From an uncultured Oscillospiraceae bacterium (GTDB lineage Bacteria > Bacillota > Clostridia > Oscillospirales > Oscillospiraceae): a stretch of DNA of 39,113 nucleotides. Shown piece after piece: positions 15,713 through 23,886 of this stretch (positions are counted from its first letter, which is position 1; each line of letters begins with the position of its first letter). The stretch spans positions 1 to 39,113 of the forward strand of contig CAJULJ010000028.1 of NCBI GenBank assembly GCA_910587395.1, in the 5' to 3' direction. Below the pieces are notes generated by a model. That model did not search any database and had not been told where the DNA came from. It was given only the letters and a program-made list of their open reading frames with translations. Made by a program: the position numbers and the translations under genes.

Positions 15713-16866
15713 ATGGCATCCTCCTTTTCCTCAGTGGGGTCGAACTCGTGCCAGTCCGCCGGGCGGTCCCGGAGGACGGTGTAGGTGTAGTCTGCGGTGC
15801 GGTGATGCACGGTGAAGGTCTGCCCCACCAGCTTTTTCGCCAGGGGCCGCTTCAGCTCCACCGCGATCACGGTCTCTGGGTAGGGGACCATGTTCCTGAT
15901 GTCCACTTCCGGCTCCTCGGGTTCCGCCCGGAATTTGGCGATCAGCTTGTAATCCCGGGGACTGTCGCCGGGGACATAGATGTAGACGTTCTTCCTGTGC
16001 AGGAACAGCCGGACGCCGAACATGCCCAGACCGGCCAGCGCCGCCAGCATCAGGATGCCGCCGATGACAGCCATGGGCAGGACAAAGGACGGGAGCGCCT
16101 GCTGGACAGGCTCGGCGGGTTCGGGCTCCACCGGGACGATCTCGCTGCCCACGTAGACCACCGTGTAGGTGATGTTCTCCACGCCCTCGGCCACCACCTC
16201 GCCTTTGTATTCGGCGGTGGTGACATAGCCGGTGGCCACCTGGCTGCTGGTGGAGGCGGAGTAGGTAGCAATGGCCTGATAGGAACAGGGGGCCATCACA
16301 TCGCCCACCACATCAGCGCCGATGACCTGCCAATCCACGTTGACCAGGGTAAGGGTGCGGCCGTTCTTGGTGGTGGTTGCCGGGACGTAGGACATATCGT
16401 TGCGGTCCAGGGGGCCGATGGTCTTGGTGGCGGTAACAGAGCCCCGCTGGGTGGTGTAGCCCGCCGCCACGGTGGACAGGGTGGTGTGGTCCAGGGCCAG
16501 CTCGCCGGTGTACTCCCCGTCGTCGTAGAGGATGGTGGGGGCCAGCTGCGCCAGGATGGTATTGAGGTCCTTCTTGGCTGTCTCCACCGTCACCGTCTGG
16601 GTGGCGGATTTGGAGTCCAGAAAGGTGTGCTCCTCCTTGGTGGTGAAGGCCCAGGTATAGGTAAAGCCGTCGTACTCAAACGACGGCTCTTTCAAAATCT
16701 CCGGGTCGGTGCCGGGCGGGAGCACATAGGTCTTGGTGATGCGCTGCTGACCGTTCAGGTTCTCCACCACCAGACTGTCCGGCACCGCCGAGGCAAAGCC
16801 GGGGAGGGCGAGCGACAGGGCCAGCGCCGCGCACAGCGCCAGGTGCTTGATGTACTTCAACTTCAT
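15709..16866 (-). CDS. Single-pass membrane protein with large extracellular domain
   Basis: A 385-residue protein I cannot name. Signal peptide 1-26, an extracellular Thr/Val-rich beta-type region to about 255 containing repeated conversions such as YTGEL and YKGEVVAEG, a Pro/Glu linker, one membrane helix (about 262-285), and a 95-residue cytoplasmic domain with IAVELKRPLAKKLVGQ and YTYTVLRD. It lies between the S1-like gene and the sortase with 17-bp and -4-bp junctions, so it is in the same operon. It may assist display of the Cna-B protein or form part of the outer face of the transfer complex (inference). Confidence 0.75.
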   Translation of the reverse strand: MKLKYIKHLALCAALALSLALPGFASAVPDSLVVENLNGQQRITKTYVLPPGTDPEILKEPSFEYDGFTYTWAFTTKEEHTFLDSKSATQTVTVETAKKDLNTILAQLAPTILYDDGEYTGELALDHTTLSTVAAGYTTQRGSVTATKTIGPLDRNDMSYVPATTTKNGRTLTLVNVDWQVIGADVVGDVMAPCSYQAIATYSASTSSQVATGYVTTAEYKGEVVAEGVENITYTVVYVGSEIVPVEPEPAEPVQQALPSFVLPMAVIGGILMLAALAGLGMFGVRLFLHRKNVYIYVPGDSPRDYKLIAKFRAEPEEPEVDIRNMVPYPETVIAVELKRPLAKKLVGQTFTVHHRTADYTYTVLRDRPADWHEFDPTEEKEDAI

Positions 16867-16883
16867 AGGCAGAAGCCGCTCCT

Positions 16884-18392
16884 TTACAGATTTTGTTTGA
16901 TGATGCGGGTGATGATGCCGATGGCGATGCCCTTTTCCTCGTCCAACTGGGTGACGGCGAAGCTGACGTCATCCTTTTTGCCGGGGGTGCGCATATCGTA
17001 GCAGGCGTGGGCGATGGCGTTGACGCCGTTGTTCAAACGAATGTAGACCACCCCGGACCGAACATCGGTGACCCGACCCACATAGCGGCACTGACGCTGG
17101 CACTTCTTTACGTTGTCCACGTTGGTGGTGGCGGACACGCTGCGGAAATCGGCGGTGATGGACAGGTCCTCCACACTGCTCCGGTCGATGGTGAGGACAC
17201 GGACGGGCTTGCGGTCGCCCACATGGAAGTGCTCCCGGGCGTCGCCCAGCCACTCCCAGGACAGGTCGCGGGCGACAATGGCGCACTCCACGCCGAAAAC
17301 CTCCACCCGGACCACCTTCTCGGCCACGGCGATCACCCGCGCCTCCACCACCCGGCCCTCATAGATCCTGTGAGCGCCCAGCTCGTCGGTGTTCATGTAG
17401 AAGATCTGCCGCTTCCTCAGCATGGCATCCTTCCGGCTGGCCACAATGCTGTGGGTGTTGGAGTCGATGCCCTTCACGATGAAGTCGATTTCAGCGCCCA
17501 GCATATTGGTGAGGTTGCGGTAAAGACGGTTCAGGTAGGCCACATACTCAGCGCCCGAGGGAATACGGCTGGCGTTGGGCATGAACAGCATCTCCTTCAG
17601 CGGGATGGCCACGCGGAAGCCCTTGTAATCCACCACTGCCAGCGTCTTGCCGCTGGCAGTCCGCTCCAGGCCGTCCAACGTTCCGGCCAGCATACGCCGG
17701 GTCCGATAGGCGTTGCGGACCTCGTGCCAGATGATCTCCTCCCGCTCCTGCTCGGTCTGGATATGGTCGCGGGCATTGATGGTCAGCACCTGGCCGCCGC
17801 GCTGGGGAACGGCGGGCCTTCCCCGGGGCGCGGGCCTTGCGTTATCCGGGCCTGCCGAATCCATGTCCGGCTCTCCCACAGCGGCGGTGTCTTCATAACT
17901 GCCGCCCTCATCGTCAGGCATGAGCGGAGGATCACCCTCGCCATCCGCATCCTGAACGCCCTCACCCTCATCAGACAGGCTGAGGGGAATATCCTGGGTG
18001 GGTTCGCCGCTGCCCACTTCCTGGAGCAGAGAAGCATAGTCTTCGCCGTCGCTAGCCGTCACGGTCCTCTCGCCGTCCGGCTCCGCATCCTCGGAAGGAA
18101 TGCTGTCCGGAACGACATCCGCCTCATCCGGAATGGCCTCAAAGGGGGCACCGTCGTCAGCGGGGAAATCGGAGGCATCAGGGAGAGCTTCGGCGCCCTC
18201 CACGCCCTCGCTGTAATCAGGCCCGGCCTCGCCGTCCGTCATGGCCGTGTCCCCGCCGTGCTCGGGGTCGTTGTAGTTATCCCAGGGCGCATCGCTGCCG
18301 GGCGCGGAAATGCCCTCACCCTCGCTGGCCACCGTATCCTCGGCGGGGATGGCGGCGTCCTGGTTCTGCTCTTCCTTTTTCTTTCTCGCCAA
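16884..18392 (-). CDS. Acidic-tailed S1-like RNA-binding-fold protein
   Basis: About 502 residues. The first 190 or so are Asp/Glu/Gly/Pro-rich and probably disordered; the rest carries beta-rich modules, with S1/OB-like sequence around IYEGRVVEARVIAVAEKVVRVEV and again YVGRVTDVRSGVVYIRL. S1 folds normally bind RNA or single-stranded DNA. ICEs of Clostridia do carry S1-like proteins; their role in transfer is unknown. I start at the TTG at 18392 because AGGAGG is 10 bases upstream; the TTG at 18401 almost touches that site. It lies 14 bp after the coupling ATPase gene in one operon. Confidence 0.7.
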   Translation of the reverse strand: MARKKKEEQNQDAAIPAEDTVASEGEGISAPGSDAPWDNYNDPEHGGDTAMTDGEAGPDYSEGVEGAEALPDASDFPADDGAPFEAIPDEADVVPDSIPSEDAEPDGERTVTASDGEDYASLLQEVGSGEPTQDIPLSLSDEGEGVQDADGEGDPPLMPDDEGGSYEDTAAVGEPDMDSAGPDNARPAPRGRPAVPQRGGQVLTINARDHIQTEQEREEIIWHEVRNAYRTRRMLAGTLDGLERTASGKTLAVVDYKGFRVAIPLKEMLFMPNASRIPSGAEYVAYLNRLYRNLTNMLGAEIDFIVKGIDSNTHSIVASRKDAMLRKRQIFYMNTDELGAHRIYEGRVVEARVIAVAEKVVRVEVFGVECAIVARDLSWEWLGDAREHFHVGDRKPVRVLTIDRSSVEDLSITADFRSVSATTNVDNVKKCQRQCRYVGRVTDVRSGVVYIRLNNGVNAIAHACYDMRTPGKKDDVSFAVTQLDEEKGIAIGIITRIIKQNL

Positions 18393-18406
18393 AAATATCA
18401 AACCTC

Positions 18407-20431
18407 CTATAATTGTTTATTTTTTGATACCAATATGGAATCTCGTTTTGCGGCCTTGACCTGATCCCCAGCCTTTTGAACCGGCTCCTTGGCCTCGGCC
18501 GCCTTGGAAATTGGGGCGGAAGGCGTCCGCGTCTCTTTCGGCACTTGATCCATATTTTTTGTGGCTGCCGGGACTTTGACGCCCTCCGCCCCGTGGGACT
18601 TGTCCGCCGGCTGAGCGGGCGGGCCTGGCTTCACCTCCTTTTTCCGCTCGGCCTGCTTTTGCCTTCGCGCTGCCTGCCACGCCGGAACGTGGGCGGCGGC
18701 CTTGCTGGCCCGAAGCCTTTTGGCCTCGGGGTGCTTGGAATAATCATACTTATCTACCTCCAGTACATTTTTGCCGCGGATGATGACCAGCGCACGGTCC
18801 ACATCCATGCGCAGCACCTCATCCATGGTCATGAGCTTGCGTTTGCCCACACCGCTGGTCTCCCGGTACTCCGGCGTATAGTTGGACACGCGCCAGGTGC
18901 CCAGCTGCTTGGCCTTGCTGGTGACGGCGATGCTGGCCTCGCCGGTGCGGTCTGAAATGAATTGGGCGGTGAGGGCGTCGGTACAGCCCAGGAACAGGGT
19001 CACGTCACAGTTGCCTAAAATCTCCTGCCACTGATTCTGTGGATAGCGGTTTTGTAGCCCGGCAAGGTTTTGGAACACGCAGGACATGGAGATGTTCCGG
19101 GAGCGGATGACGCTGATCTTTCGGGACAGGTCCGGGATAACGCCGCAGGCGCACAGCTCCTCACCCAGCACATGGACGGGGACGGGCAGCGCCCCGCCGG
19201 GACACTCCTGGTCGGCATACCGCACCAGCTTGATAAAAATGAAGGACAGGAACAGGGAGGACAGGAAATCAAAGGTGCTGTCCTGGTCGCTGGTGATGCA
19301 GAAGTAGGCGCAGGGCTGTTTGCCCGGCAGCTCCAGGTCGATCTCATCATAGGAGGTAAGGTTGCGGATGTCCCGGTTTTGGAACACCTGGAGCCGGGAG
19401 CCCAGGCCGATAATGACGCCGCCCCGCACGCTCTCCGAGGACTGCATGAAAATGCTGTATGGAGCCTTGGCCGGATGGGACGGCGGGAGCTTGCTGAAAA
19501 TCTTGTTCAGCGTCTCCTCATTGCTCATAGCCAGGAGCTGATAGACCTCCCCGATGTTGCGCTTATCCTTGGCGTAGTTCCGCTCCACATAGAGGACCAG
19601 GGCTTTCAGCAGGTTCAGCTCGGCGCTGTCCCAGAAGTGGTCCCCCCTATCACTGCCTGTGTTCTTGATGATGACATCACAAAAAAGCTGGGCCATCAGC
19701 TCCTGACCGTCAATTTCAGACAGGCAGTTCCAGGAATCGGAGGCAGCGGGGGTGACCAGGTTGAACACCTTGACGGTGTACCCTTTGTCCCGCAGGTACT
19801 GGCCGGTTTTCTCATAGAGCTCGCTCTTGGGATCGCAGATCACCAGCGATGACTTCCGGGCTACACTCTGCAAAATCATGTTGACGCAGAAGGCACGGGT
19901 TTTCTTGGAGCCGCTGGCACCATAGACCGCCAGATTGCCGTTGAACCGGGTCTTTTTCGGGACACATATCACCTGCCCGTCAATTTCTCCCAGGATGATG
20001 CCGTGGTGTTTGCGGATGTCGGGCACCAGGTCCAGCACCTCCTTCAGCTCCTTTTTGCTCATAAAGCCCGCTGTGCCGTAGGTGCCCTTATTGGAGTAGA
20101 TCAGATTACGCTCCCGGTCGTACTCCCCTGTGTCGCTGTACCCCATCCGCATGACCATGAAGATCAGCAGAGCCAGCGCGCCAACGCAGACACCCAGCCC
20201 GTACAGGCCGGAGGGCCAGCGGAACACAGCACCGATGCAGGCAAAGAAATTCGGGTCAGGAAATTGGGGCGCGGTCCCAAAGACAGCGCCGCCGGCCTGC
20301 CACACATCGTAGTTATAGATAAACTGAGCGATGTAGCCGCCGCCATAGAACAGCGCCGCCAAGGCGGCTGGCAGCACAACGGACAGCTGGATGATCTTTT
20401 TTCTGGATATTGGAATCCCCTCCGAAAACAC
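18407..20431 (-). CDS. VirD4/TraG-type coupling ATPase (T4CP)
   Basis: A 674-residue type IV coupling protein that would bring the DNA-protein substrate to the transfer channel. Two N-terminal membrane helices (about 15-38 and 68-95), then GTAGFMS, Walker A GASGSKKT at 171-178, Walker B LVICDPKSELY near 200, and later motifs such as ALVLYVERNY and SYDEIDL. A Lys/Pro/Ala-rich tail (590-674) follows. The Walker A has Lys where Gly is usual. The GTG start at 20431 has no clear ribosome site; GGAGGGG lies inside the frame, but no standard start codon follows it, so the exact start is uncertain. Confidence 0.92.
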   Translation of the reverse strand: MFSEGIPISRKKIIQLSVVLPAALAALFYGGGYIAQFIYNYDVWQAGGAVFGTAPQFPDPNFFACIGAVFRWPSGLYGLGVCVGALALLIFMVMRMGYSDTGEYDRERNLIYSNKGTYGTAGFMSKKELKEVLDLVPDIRKHHGIILGEIDGQVICVPKKTRFNGNLAVYGASGSKKTRAFCVNMILQSVARKSSLVICDPKSELYEKTGQYLRDKGYTVKVFNLVTPAASDSWNCLSEIDGQELMAQLFCDVIIKNTGSDRGDHFWDSAELNLLKALVLYVERNYAKDKRNIGEVYQLLAMSNEETLNKIFSKLPPSHPAKAPYSIFMQSSESVRGGVIIGLGSRLQVFQNRDIRNLTSYDEIDLELPGKQPCAYFCITSDQDSTFDFLSSLFLSFIFIKLVRYADQECPGGALPVPVHVLGEELCACGVIPDLSRKISVIRSRNISMSCVFQNLAGLQNRYPQNQWQEILGNCDVTLFLGCTDALTAQFISDRTGEASIAVTSKAKQLGTWRVSNYTPEYRETSGVGKRKLMTMDEVLRMDVDRALVIIRGKNVLEVDKYDYSKHPEAKRLRASKAAAHVPAWQAARRQKQAERKKEVKPGPPAQPADKSHGAEGVKVPAATKNMDQVPKETRTPSAPISKAAEAKEPVQKAGDQVKAAKRDSILVSKNKQL

Positions 20432-20460
20432 TTGCTATTGTATAGACAACAGCGTATAAT
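20432..20460 (+). promoter_or_regulatory. Promoter of the toxin-antitoxin pair
   Basis: TTGCTA (20432-20437), 17-bp spacer, perfect TATAAT (20455-20460), abutting the minus-strand start of the coupling ATPase. The short inverted TTGT/ACAA inside the spacer could be the antitoxin operator. Confidence 0.7.
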
Positions 20461-20483
20461 AACGATGAAAGGAAGTGATCCGC

Positions 20484-20789
20484 ATGGCGAAGGACGCCAA
20501 TGTATTCGCGCGGGTGGACGCCTCGTTGAAGGAACAGGCGGAAAGCATCCTAACCCAGCTTGGAATGCCCATGTCCAACGCGATCAACGTATTTTTGAAT
20601 CAGGTCGTGCTCCACAGAGGCCTTCCGTTTGAGGTGACGCTGCCTCCGCAGGCTCCGATTGCCGCAGGCAGCCTGACGAGCGACGAATACTACGCTGAAA
20701 TCAAGCGCGGCTATGACGATTGTGCCGCTGGCCGCACCCGTCCGGCAGGGGAAGCGTTTCAGGCCATAGAGGCTGAGCTCGGCCTATGA
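20484..20789 (+). CDS. RelB/DinJ-family antitoxin
   Basis: A 101-residue antitoxin. The N-terminal ribbon-helix-helix (about 3-45) shows the DinJ pattern FARVDASLKEQAESILTQLGMPMSNAINVFLNQVV, followed by PFEV and a toxin-binding C-terminal region. The ATG at 20484 has an AAGGAAG ribosome site. It overlaps the toxin start by 4 bp. Antitoxins of this type repress their own promoter through the ribbon-helix-helix. The pair sits on the plus strand between minus-strand ICE genes and probably stabilises the element. Confidence 0.93.
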   Translation: MAKDANVFARVDASLKEQAESILTQLGMPMSNAINVFLNQVVLHRGLPFEVTLPPQAPIAAGSLTSDEYYAEIKRGYDDCAAGRTRPAGEAFQAIEAELGL

Positions 20790-21124
20790 CAAGCTATCAG
20801 GTCGAAATCGGTGCGCAGGCACAGGCGGACATCCTTGAAATCGTGCGATATATCAGCCAAACGCTCCAAGAACCCCGAACGGCAGGAAACTTATACCGGC
20901 TTATTAAGGAACAGGTACTCAGCCTGGAGCAGATGCCGGAGCGGTGGCCCTATGAGGCCGATGACAGGCTGCGTGCGCTGGGGATTCGGAAGCTGCTGGT
21001 CAAAAATTACAAGGTCCTCTATGTTGTGGACACGGAGCGGCGGTCCGTTCAAGTGGCCAGGGTCGTTTACGCCGGACGCGACATCACAAAAATTCTGGAG
21101 GACACAAAGTTTGAAATACCATGA
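20786..21124 (+). CDS. ParE/RelE-family toxin
   Basis: A 112-residue RelE/ParE-superfamily toxin: N-terminal strand YQVEIGAQAQADILEIVRYIS, the LxxxPERWP turn near 50, and a C-terminal core RKLLVKNYKVLYVVD...VARVVYAGRDI. The family either cuts ribosome-bound mRNA (RelE) or blocks gyrase (ParE); this sequence looks nearer the ParE branch by its helical N terminus, but target cannot be decided. ATG 20786 overlaps the antitoxin stop (ATGA), typical for such pairs. Confidence 0.92.
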   Translation: MTSYQVEIGAQAQADILEIVRYISQTLQEPRTAGNLYRLIKEQVLSLEQMPERWPYEADDRLRALGIRKLLVKNYKVLYVVDTERRSVQVARVVYAGRDITKILEDTKFEIP

Positions 21125-21138
21125 TATGGCATTTCAGC

Positions 21139-22275
21139 TCATAATGCGTTGTCATCCAATAGTGCCTTGACCGTTTCAAAGTCAAGGCACTGTATTTTTA
21201 TGCCCTGGCCGCAAATCTGCCGCAGTGCGTCCTCTTGAAAATCGAAACAGTACAATATCCCGGCCCGGTCTTGCAGGCCCAATAAATTGCTGAAGCTCTT
21301 GATGCGGGGAACATCACAGGTGTAGCCAAACATCACCGGGGTATCTCCATCCATGGCGTCGTTTTCCACCGCCTGATCGGGGCGTGGGTCTGACAGGCCA
21401 TGACCCAGCAGGTCGTCCAGCTTGGCTTTTTCGCAGGGATCATTGAGCAGCCGCAAAATGACCTCGCCGTGGCGGTCATTGGGCAGGAAATAGATGTGCG
21501 GGAAATCTCGCTCCTGAGAGAATACGGAGGGACACTGCTTGCTGTCCTGGACCGCCAGCTCGGGCAGCTGAGACATAGACGCCCCAAACAAGATGGCGTT
21601 TTGCTTTGTGCCCGCGAACCGCTCAGGCAGTCTGGCTTGGCATAGATCGACCTGGAGCATGGCGACCAGGCGGGTCTCTGACCGGGCGGACCACTTCATC
21701 CGGCCCGCGCCGGTGTTGTAAACGACAGACATTTCCTCATTCGTCAGCAGAATGCCGACAGCTCGGGAACTGCTGATTTCCGAAGCCTGTTTCCCAATGC
21801 GTTTAAGTTCACGGGAGCTGTAATAGGTGGGGCATTCAAAGTGCGGGGGTTCATTGAGCGGCATGGGGCTGAACAAATCTGGCTTTTCCCAGGGATAAAC
21901 TGGCACCCCCGCGTTCAGCATCGTCACCAGCACCTCGGCCATACGGTGGAGGCGCAAACGAGCCGGAGTTGTGTATTTAGGGGCATTAGTGGCAGAATTG
22001 CCTGCCAACACCGGGCAAAACAAATCAGGCCAGCAATCAATCATTCGTCTTTTGGCCTGCTTAGTAAGACGCACACCACGCAGTCCATCACGATAATAGG
22101 TCCTCAGCAGTCCATCGGACTTGAGACTTTTCAGCACCTTCATCCGATATGCGGGGGTACTCGGCAGGCGCATAATCTGGTCTGTAGGAAGCTCGCCTGA
22201 AAGAGCGGTTAGTGTCAAAATCAGGCCGGATAGGCTTGACAAAGCCGGCAGCTCCTGTTTTGCATCCGGAGACAA
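21139..22275 (-). CDS. Winged-helix ICE protein of unknown function
   Basis: A 378-residue soluble protein. The first 75 residues look like a winged helix (ELPTDQIMRLPSTPAYRMKVLKSLKSDGLLRTYYRDGLRGVRLT). The rest, with VYPWEKPDLF near 125, a Ser-rich turn near 165 and several hydrophobic strands, is not recognised. Replication-relaxation type plasmid proteins have a similar layout, but the match is only by eye. TTG start at 22275 has GGAGG about 10 bases upstream, and an 11-bp inverted repeat lies just upstream, possibly an autoregulatory operator. The toxin gene converges on its 3' end with a 14-bp gap. Confidence 0.6.
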   Translation of the reverse strand: MSPDAKQELPALSSLSGLILTLTALSGELPTDQIMRLPSTPAYRMKVLKSLKSDGLLRTYYRDGLRGVRLTKQAKRRMIDCWPDLFCPVLAGNSATNAPKYTTPARLRLHRMAEVLVTMLNAGVPVYPWEKPDLFSPMPLNEPPHFECPTYYSSRELKRIGKQASEISSSRAVGILLTNEEMSVVYNTGAGRMKWSARSETRLVAMLQVDLCQARLPERFAGTKQNAILFGASMSQLPELAVQDSKQCPSVFSQERDFPHIYFLPNDRHGEVILRLLNDPCEKAKLDDLLGHGLSDPRPDQAVENDAMDGDTPVMFGYTCDVPRIKSFSNLLGLQDRAGILYCFDFQEDALRQICGQGIKIQCLDFETVKALLDDNAL

Positions 22276-22298
22276 AATAAACGAACCTCCTTCCTGGC

Positions 22299-22332
22299 AT
22301 TACGCCCTATCTCCTTCTAACTAGGGCGTAAT
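22299..22332. promoter_or_regulatory. Perfect 11-bp inverted repeat upstream of winged-helix gene
   Basis: ATTACGCCCTA (22299-22309) and TAGGGCGTAAT (22322-22332) are perfect complements with a 12-base loop, 24 bp upstream of the TTG start. It may be an operator dyad for the winged-helix protein or an mRNA leader hairpin. Confidence 0.6.
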
Positions 22333-22389
22333 TTTATGCCTATGAAAGTGTGGAAAGCCTGATTTTTCAAGGCTCTGGAGTGCAGACAA

Positions 22390-22438
22390 CCAGGGTGCCA
22401 AACTGGAAGTCCCAAAAACATCTCATATGGTACCCTGG
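22390..22438. repeat. Inverted repeat in the gap upstream of 22.3 kb
   Basis: CCAGGGTGCC (22390-22399) and GGTACCCTGG (22429-22438) pair with one G/T. It lies about 50 bp after the stop of the RusA-like gene on the minus strand and may be a terminator without U-tract or a protein site. Confidence 0.4.
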
Positions 22439-22488
22439 CCGCTTAGCCTTTTCGTGAACTATTTAGCACCATTCTCACAGACAAACGT

Positions 22489-23151
22489 CTACAAATCAGT
22501 GATAGATTGAAGCCCCGCCTGACGTTCCTCCAGCCAGGCGGAAAGCCGTGTGCTTGGCATGATGACGATGCGGGTACAGTCGGCGTCGCCCAGCTCAGTG
22601 GTGTGATAGGTGTCCAGCAGGAGGCCGGTGTCGTCCGTCAGCAGATAGGACGCGGCCACATCCAGCAGCCGCTTCAGCTCCAAGTTGTCGTAATCCCGTA
22701 CCCGGCGCTCGGAAAGGGTCCGGTCGTAGACGCTGCAAAAGCAAACCACGCAGTGCTGAAAACGAGGAACGGGGTGTTCCGCAGCAAAGTGGCTGAGCGC
22801 GGCATTGAAGGGGTCCAGCAGAAACTCTGCGTTCTGCCGCTGCTTCCGCTTGGGGAGCAGGCCGGGAAGGGTGATCTCAATAGTGCCGTCCTTCTCCCGG
22901 ACCTCGATGCCCTGGACGGAGGCGGCGGAGGGAAGGTAATCGCCGGGTTTGGTAAGAGTGGTGGTGTAAATGAGGTGCCGCAGCTGGCACGCCACCTTCT
23001 CGGCCAGCAGAGCCGCGTCGGTGGACAGGGCCTCGTAGTTGTCCGGATAGCGCTGGATGTCCGCCGTGCTCATGGCGTACAGCGCGTTGTTCAACCGTTG
23101 AAGCTCGTCCTGAATGGCTGAAACGCGCTTAATTAGGGGTTGTTTGCTCAA
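22489..23151 (-). CDS. RusA-like (DUF6100-type) ICE protein
   Basis: A 220-residue protein with an N-terminal helical part (1-65, often coiled) and a C-terminal alpha/beta part. In the latter, D153-x-D155-N156, K160, D164 and D173-D174 recall the acidic motif of RusA Holliday-junction resolvases (DxDN...K...D...DD), although the Lys is one position later than in RusA. Proteins of this size and position in clostridial ICEs are annotated as a DUF6100-type family. A junction or flap nuclease role is my inference. TTG start 23151 has AAGGAAG upstream. It follows the DUF5697 gene by 15 bp, so the two are one operon. Confidence 0.6.
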   Translation of the reverse strand: MSKQPLIKRVSAIQDELQRLNNALYAMSTADIQRYPDNYEALSTDAALLAEKVACQLRHLIYTTTLTKPGDYLPSAASVQGIEVREKDGTIEITLPGLLPKRKQRQNAEFLLDPFNAALSHFAAEHPVPRFQHCVVCFCSVYDRTLSERRVRDYDNLELKRLLDVAASYLLTDDTGLLLDTYHTTELGDADCTRIVIMPSTRLSAWLEERQAGLQSITDL

Positions 23152-23166
23152 TGAGGACTTCCTTTC

Positions 23167-23688
23167 CTAATTTTTCTGGTAATATTGCACCGTTCCATCA
23201 GGTGAAACGGTGCAATAGCCGTTGACGTGGGGCAGGTCCAGGTCTGCAATCTGCTTCACATCATCCACCAGGACGATGTAGTGCGGAGGGTCTTTCCGCT
23301 CCTGCCCCATGATGTAGGACAAAAGGGCCTCGCGGCCGGATTCCGCATGGACAATCTCGTAGACCACACCGTCCGCGCTGAAAATGATTTTGACCGGGTA
23401 ATCCCCGACCGCATGATATTCCAGCTGGTCGCTGAAATCCGCCAGGACCCAGGCGGCGTCCAGCAGGCCCCAGTCCACATTGTCCGGTTTTGCGTGGGCT
23501 ATGAAATACAGCCCATCCTCGCACGTGATCCTGCCCTGCTTGACCAGATAGGCCAGCAGGTTCCGAACAACGGACTCTTTCCCGGGATAGAGCCGGAGCA
23601 GCTGTCCCTCCCGCAGCGCCTTGTACATCGAGATATCCCGCAGGAGTCCAGCGGCCTCCTGGTTGTAGATTTGCGCTCTTGTTTTCAC
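23167..23688 (-). CDS. DUF5697-family ICE protein
   Basis: A 173-residue soluble protein that matches the DUF5697 pattern: a winged-helix-like N terminus (LLRDISMYKALREGQLLRLYPGKESVVRNLLAYLVKQGRI) then a beta-rich domain with DYPVKIIFSADGVVYEIV and PHYIVLVDD. The family occurs in Firmicutes mobile elements and its role is unknown; the fold suggests DNA binding. GTG start at 23688 has GGGAGG upstream. The gene directly follows the 11-bp repeat array, so it is a candidate to bind that array (inference). Confidence 0.65.
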   Translation of the reverse strand: MKTRAQIYNQEAAGLLRDISMYKALREGQLLRLYPGKESVVRNLLAYLVKQGRITCEDGLYFIAHAKPDNVDWGLLDAAWVLADFSDQLEYHAVGDYPVKIIFSADGVVYEIVHAESGREALLSYIMGQERKDPPHYIVLVDDVKQIADLDLPHVNGYCTVSPDGTVQYYQKN

Positions 23689-23715
23689 AGTTTCGTGCCT
23701 CCCGTGCGTAATATT

Positions 23716-23886
23716 ACCGTATAAGCGACGTATTGCGGCGGTCTTGGAGCGGCGTTTATACGCACGAACTTCCGTTTGTACGTCATGGAGCGGTCTTAAC
23801 GCCGTCTTACTGCCGTCTCAGTCAGGCCAGCAGGTGTATACGTATAAATGCCGTATTCGCGCCGTATAACCGCCGCCCGTATACGT
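23716..23886. repeat. Array of degenerate 11-bp phased repeats
   Basis: At least ten copies of an 11-bp unit, consensus GCCGTMTTANN, occur in three tandem runs: 23716-23748, 23779-23822 and 23839-23871. Examples are ACCGTATAAGC, GCGGTCTTAAC, GCCGTCTTACT, GCCGTATTCGC and GCCGTATAACC. GT at positions 4-5 is invariant and T at position 7 nearly so. The period is one helical turn and not a multiple of three. The gap has no gene of its own. It resembles a centromere, iteron or operator array. Confidence 0.75.

Noticed and set aside
21139..22275. Relaxase
   Set aside because: No histidine triad or catalytic Tyr in the first third; only a winged helix is visible.
22299..22332. Riboswitch
   Set aside because: Only one 11-bp dyad is seen, with no conserved aptamer core.
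23716..23871. CRISPR array
   Set aside because: Units are only 11 bp and degenerate with no spacers of regular length, and no cas gene is near.
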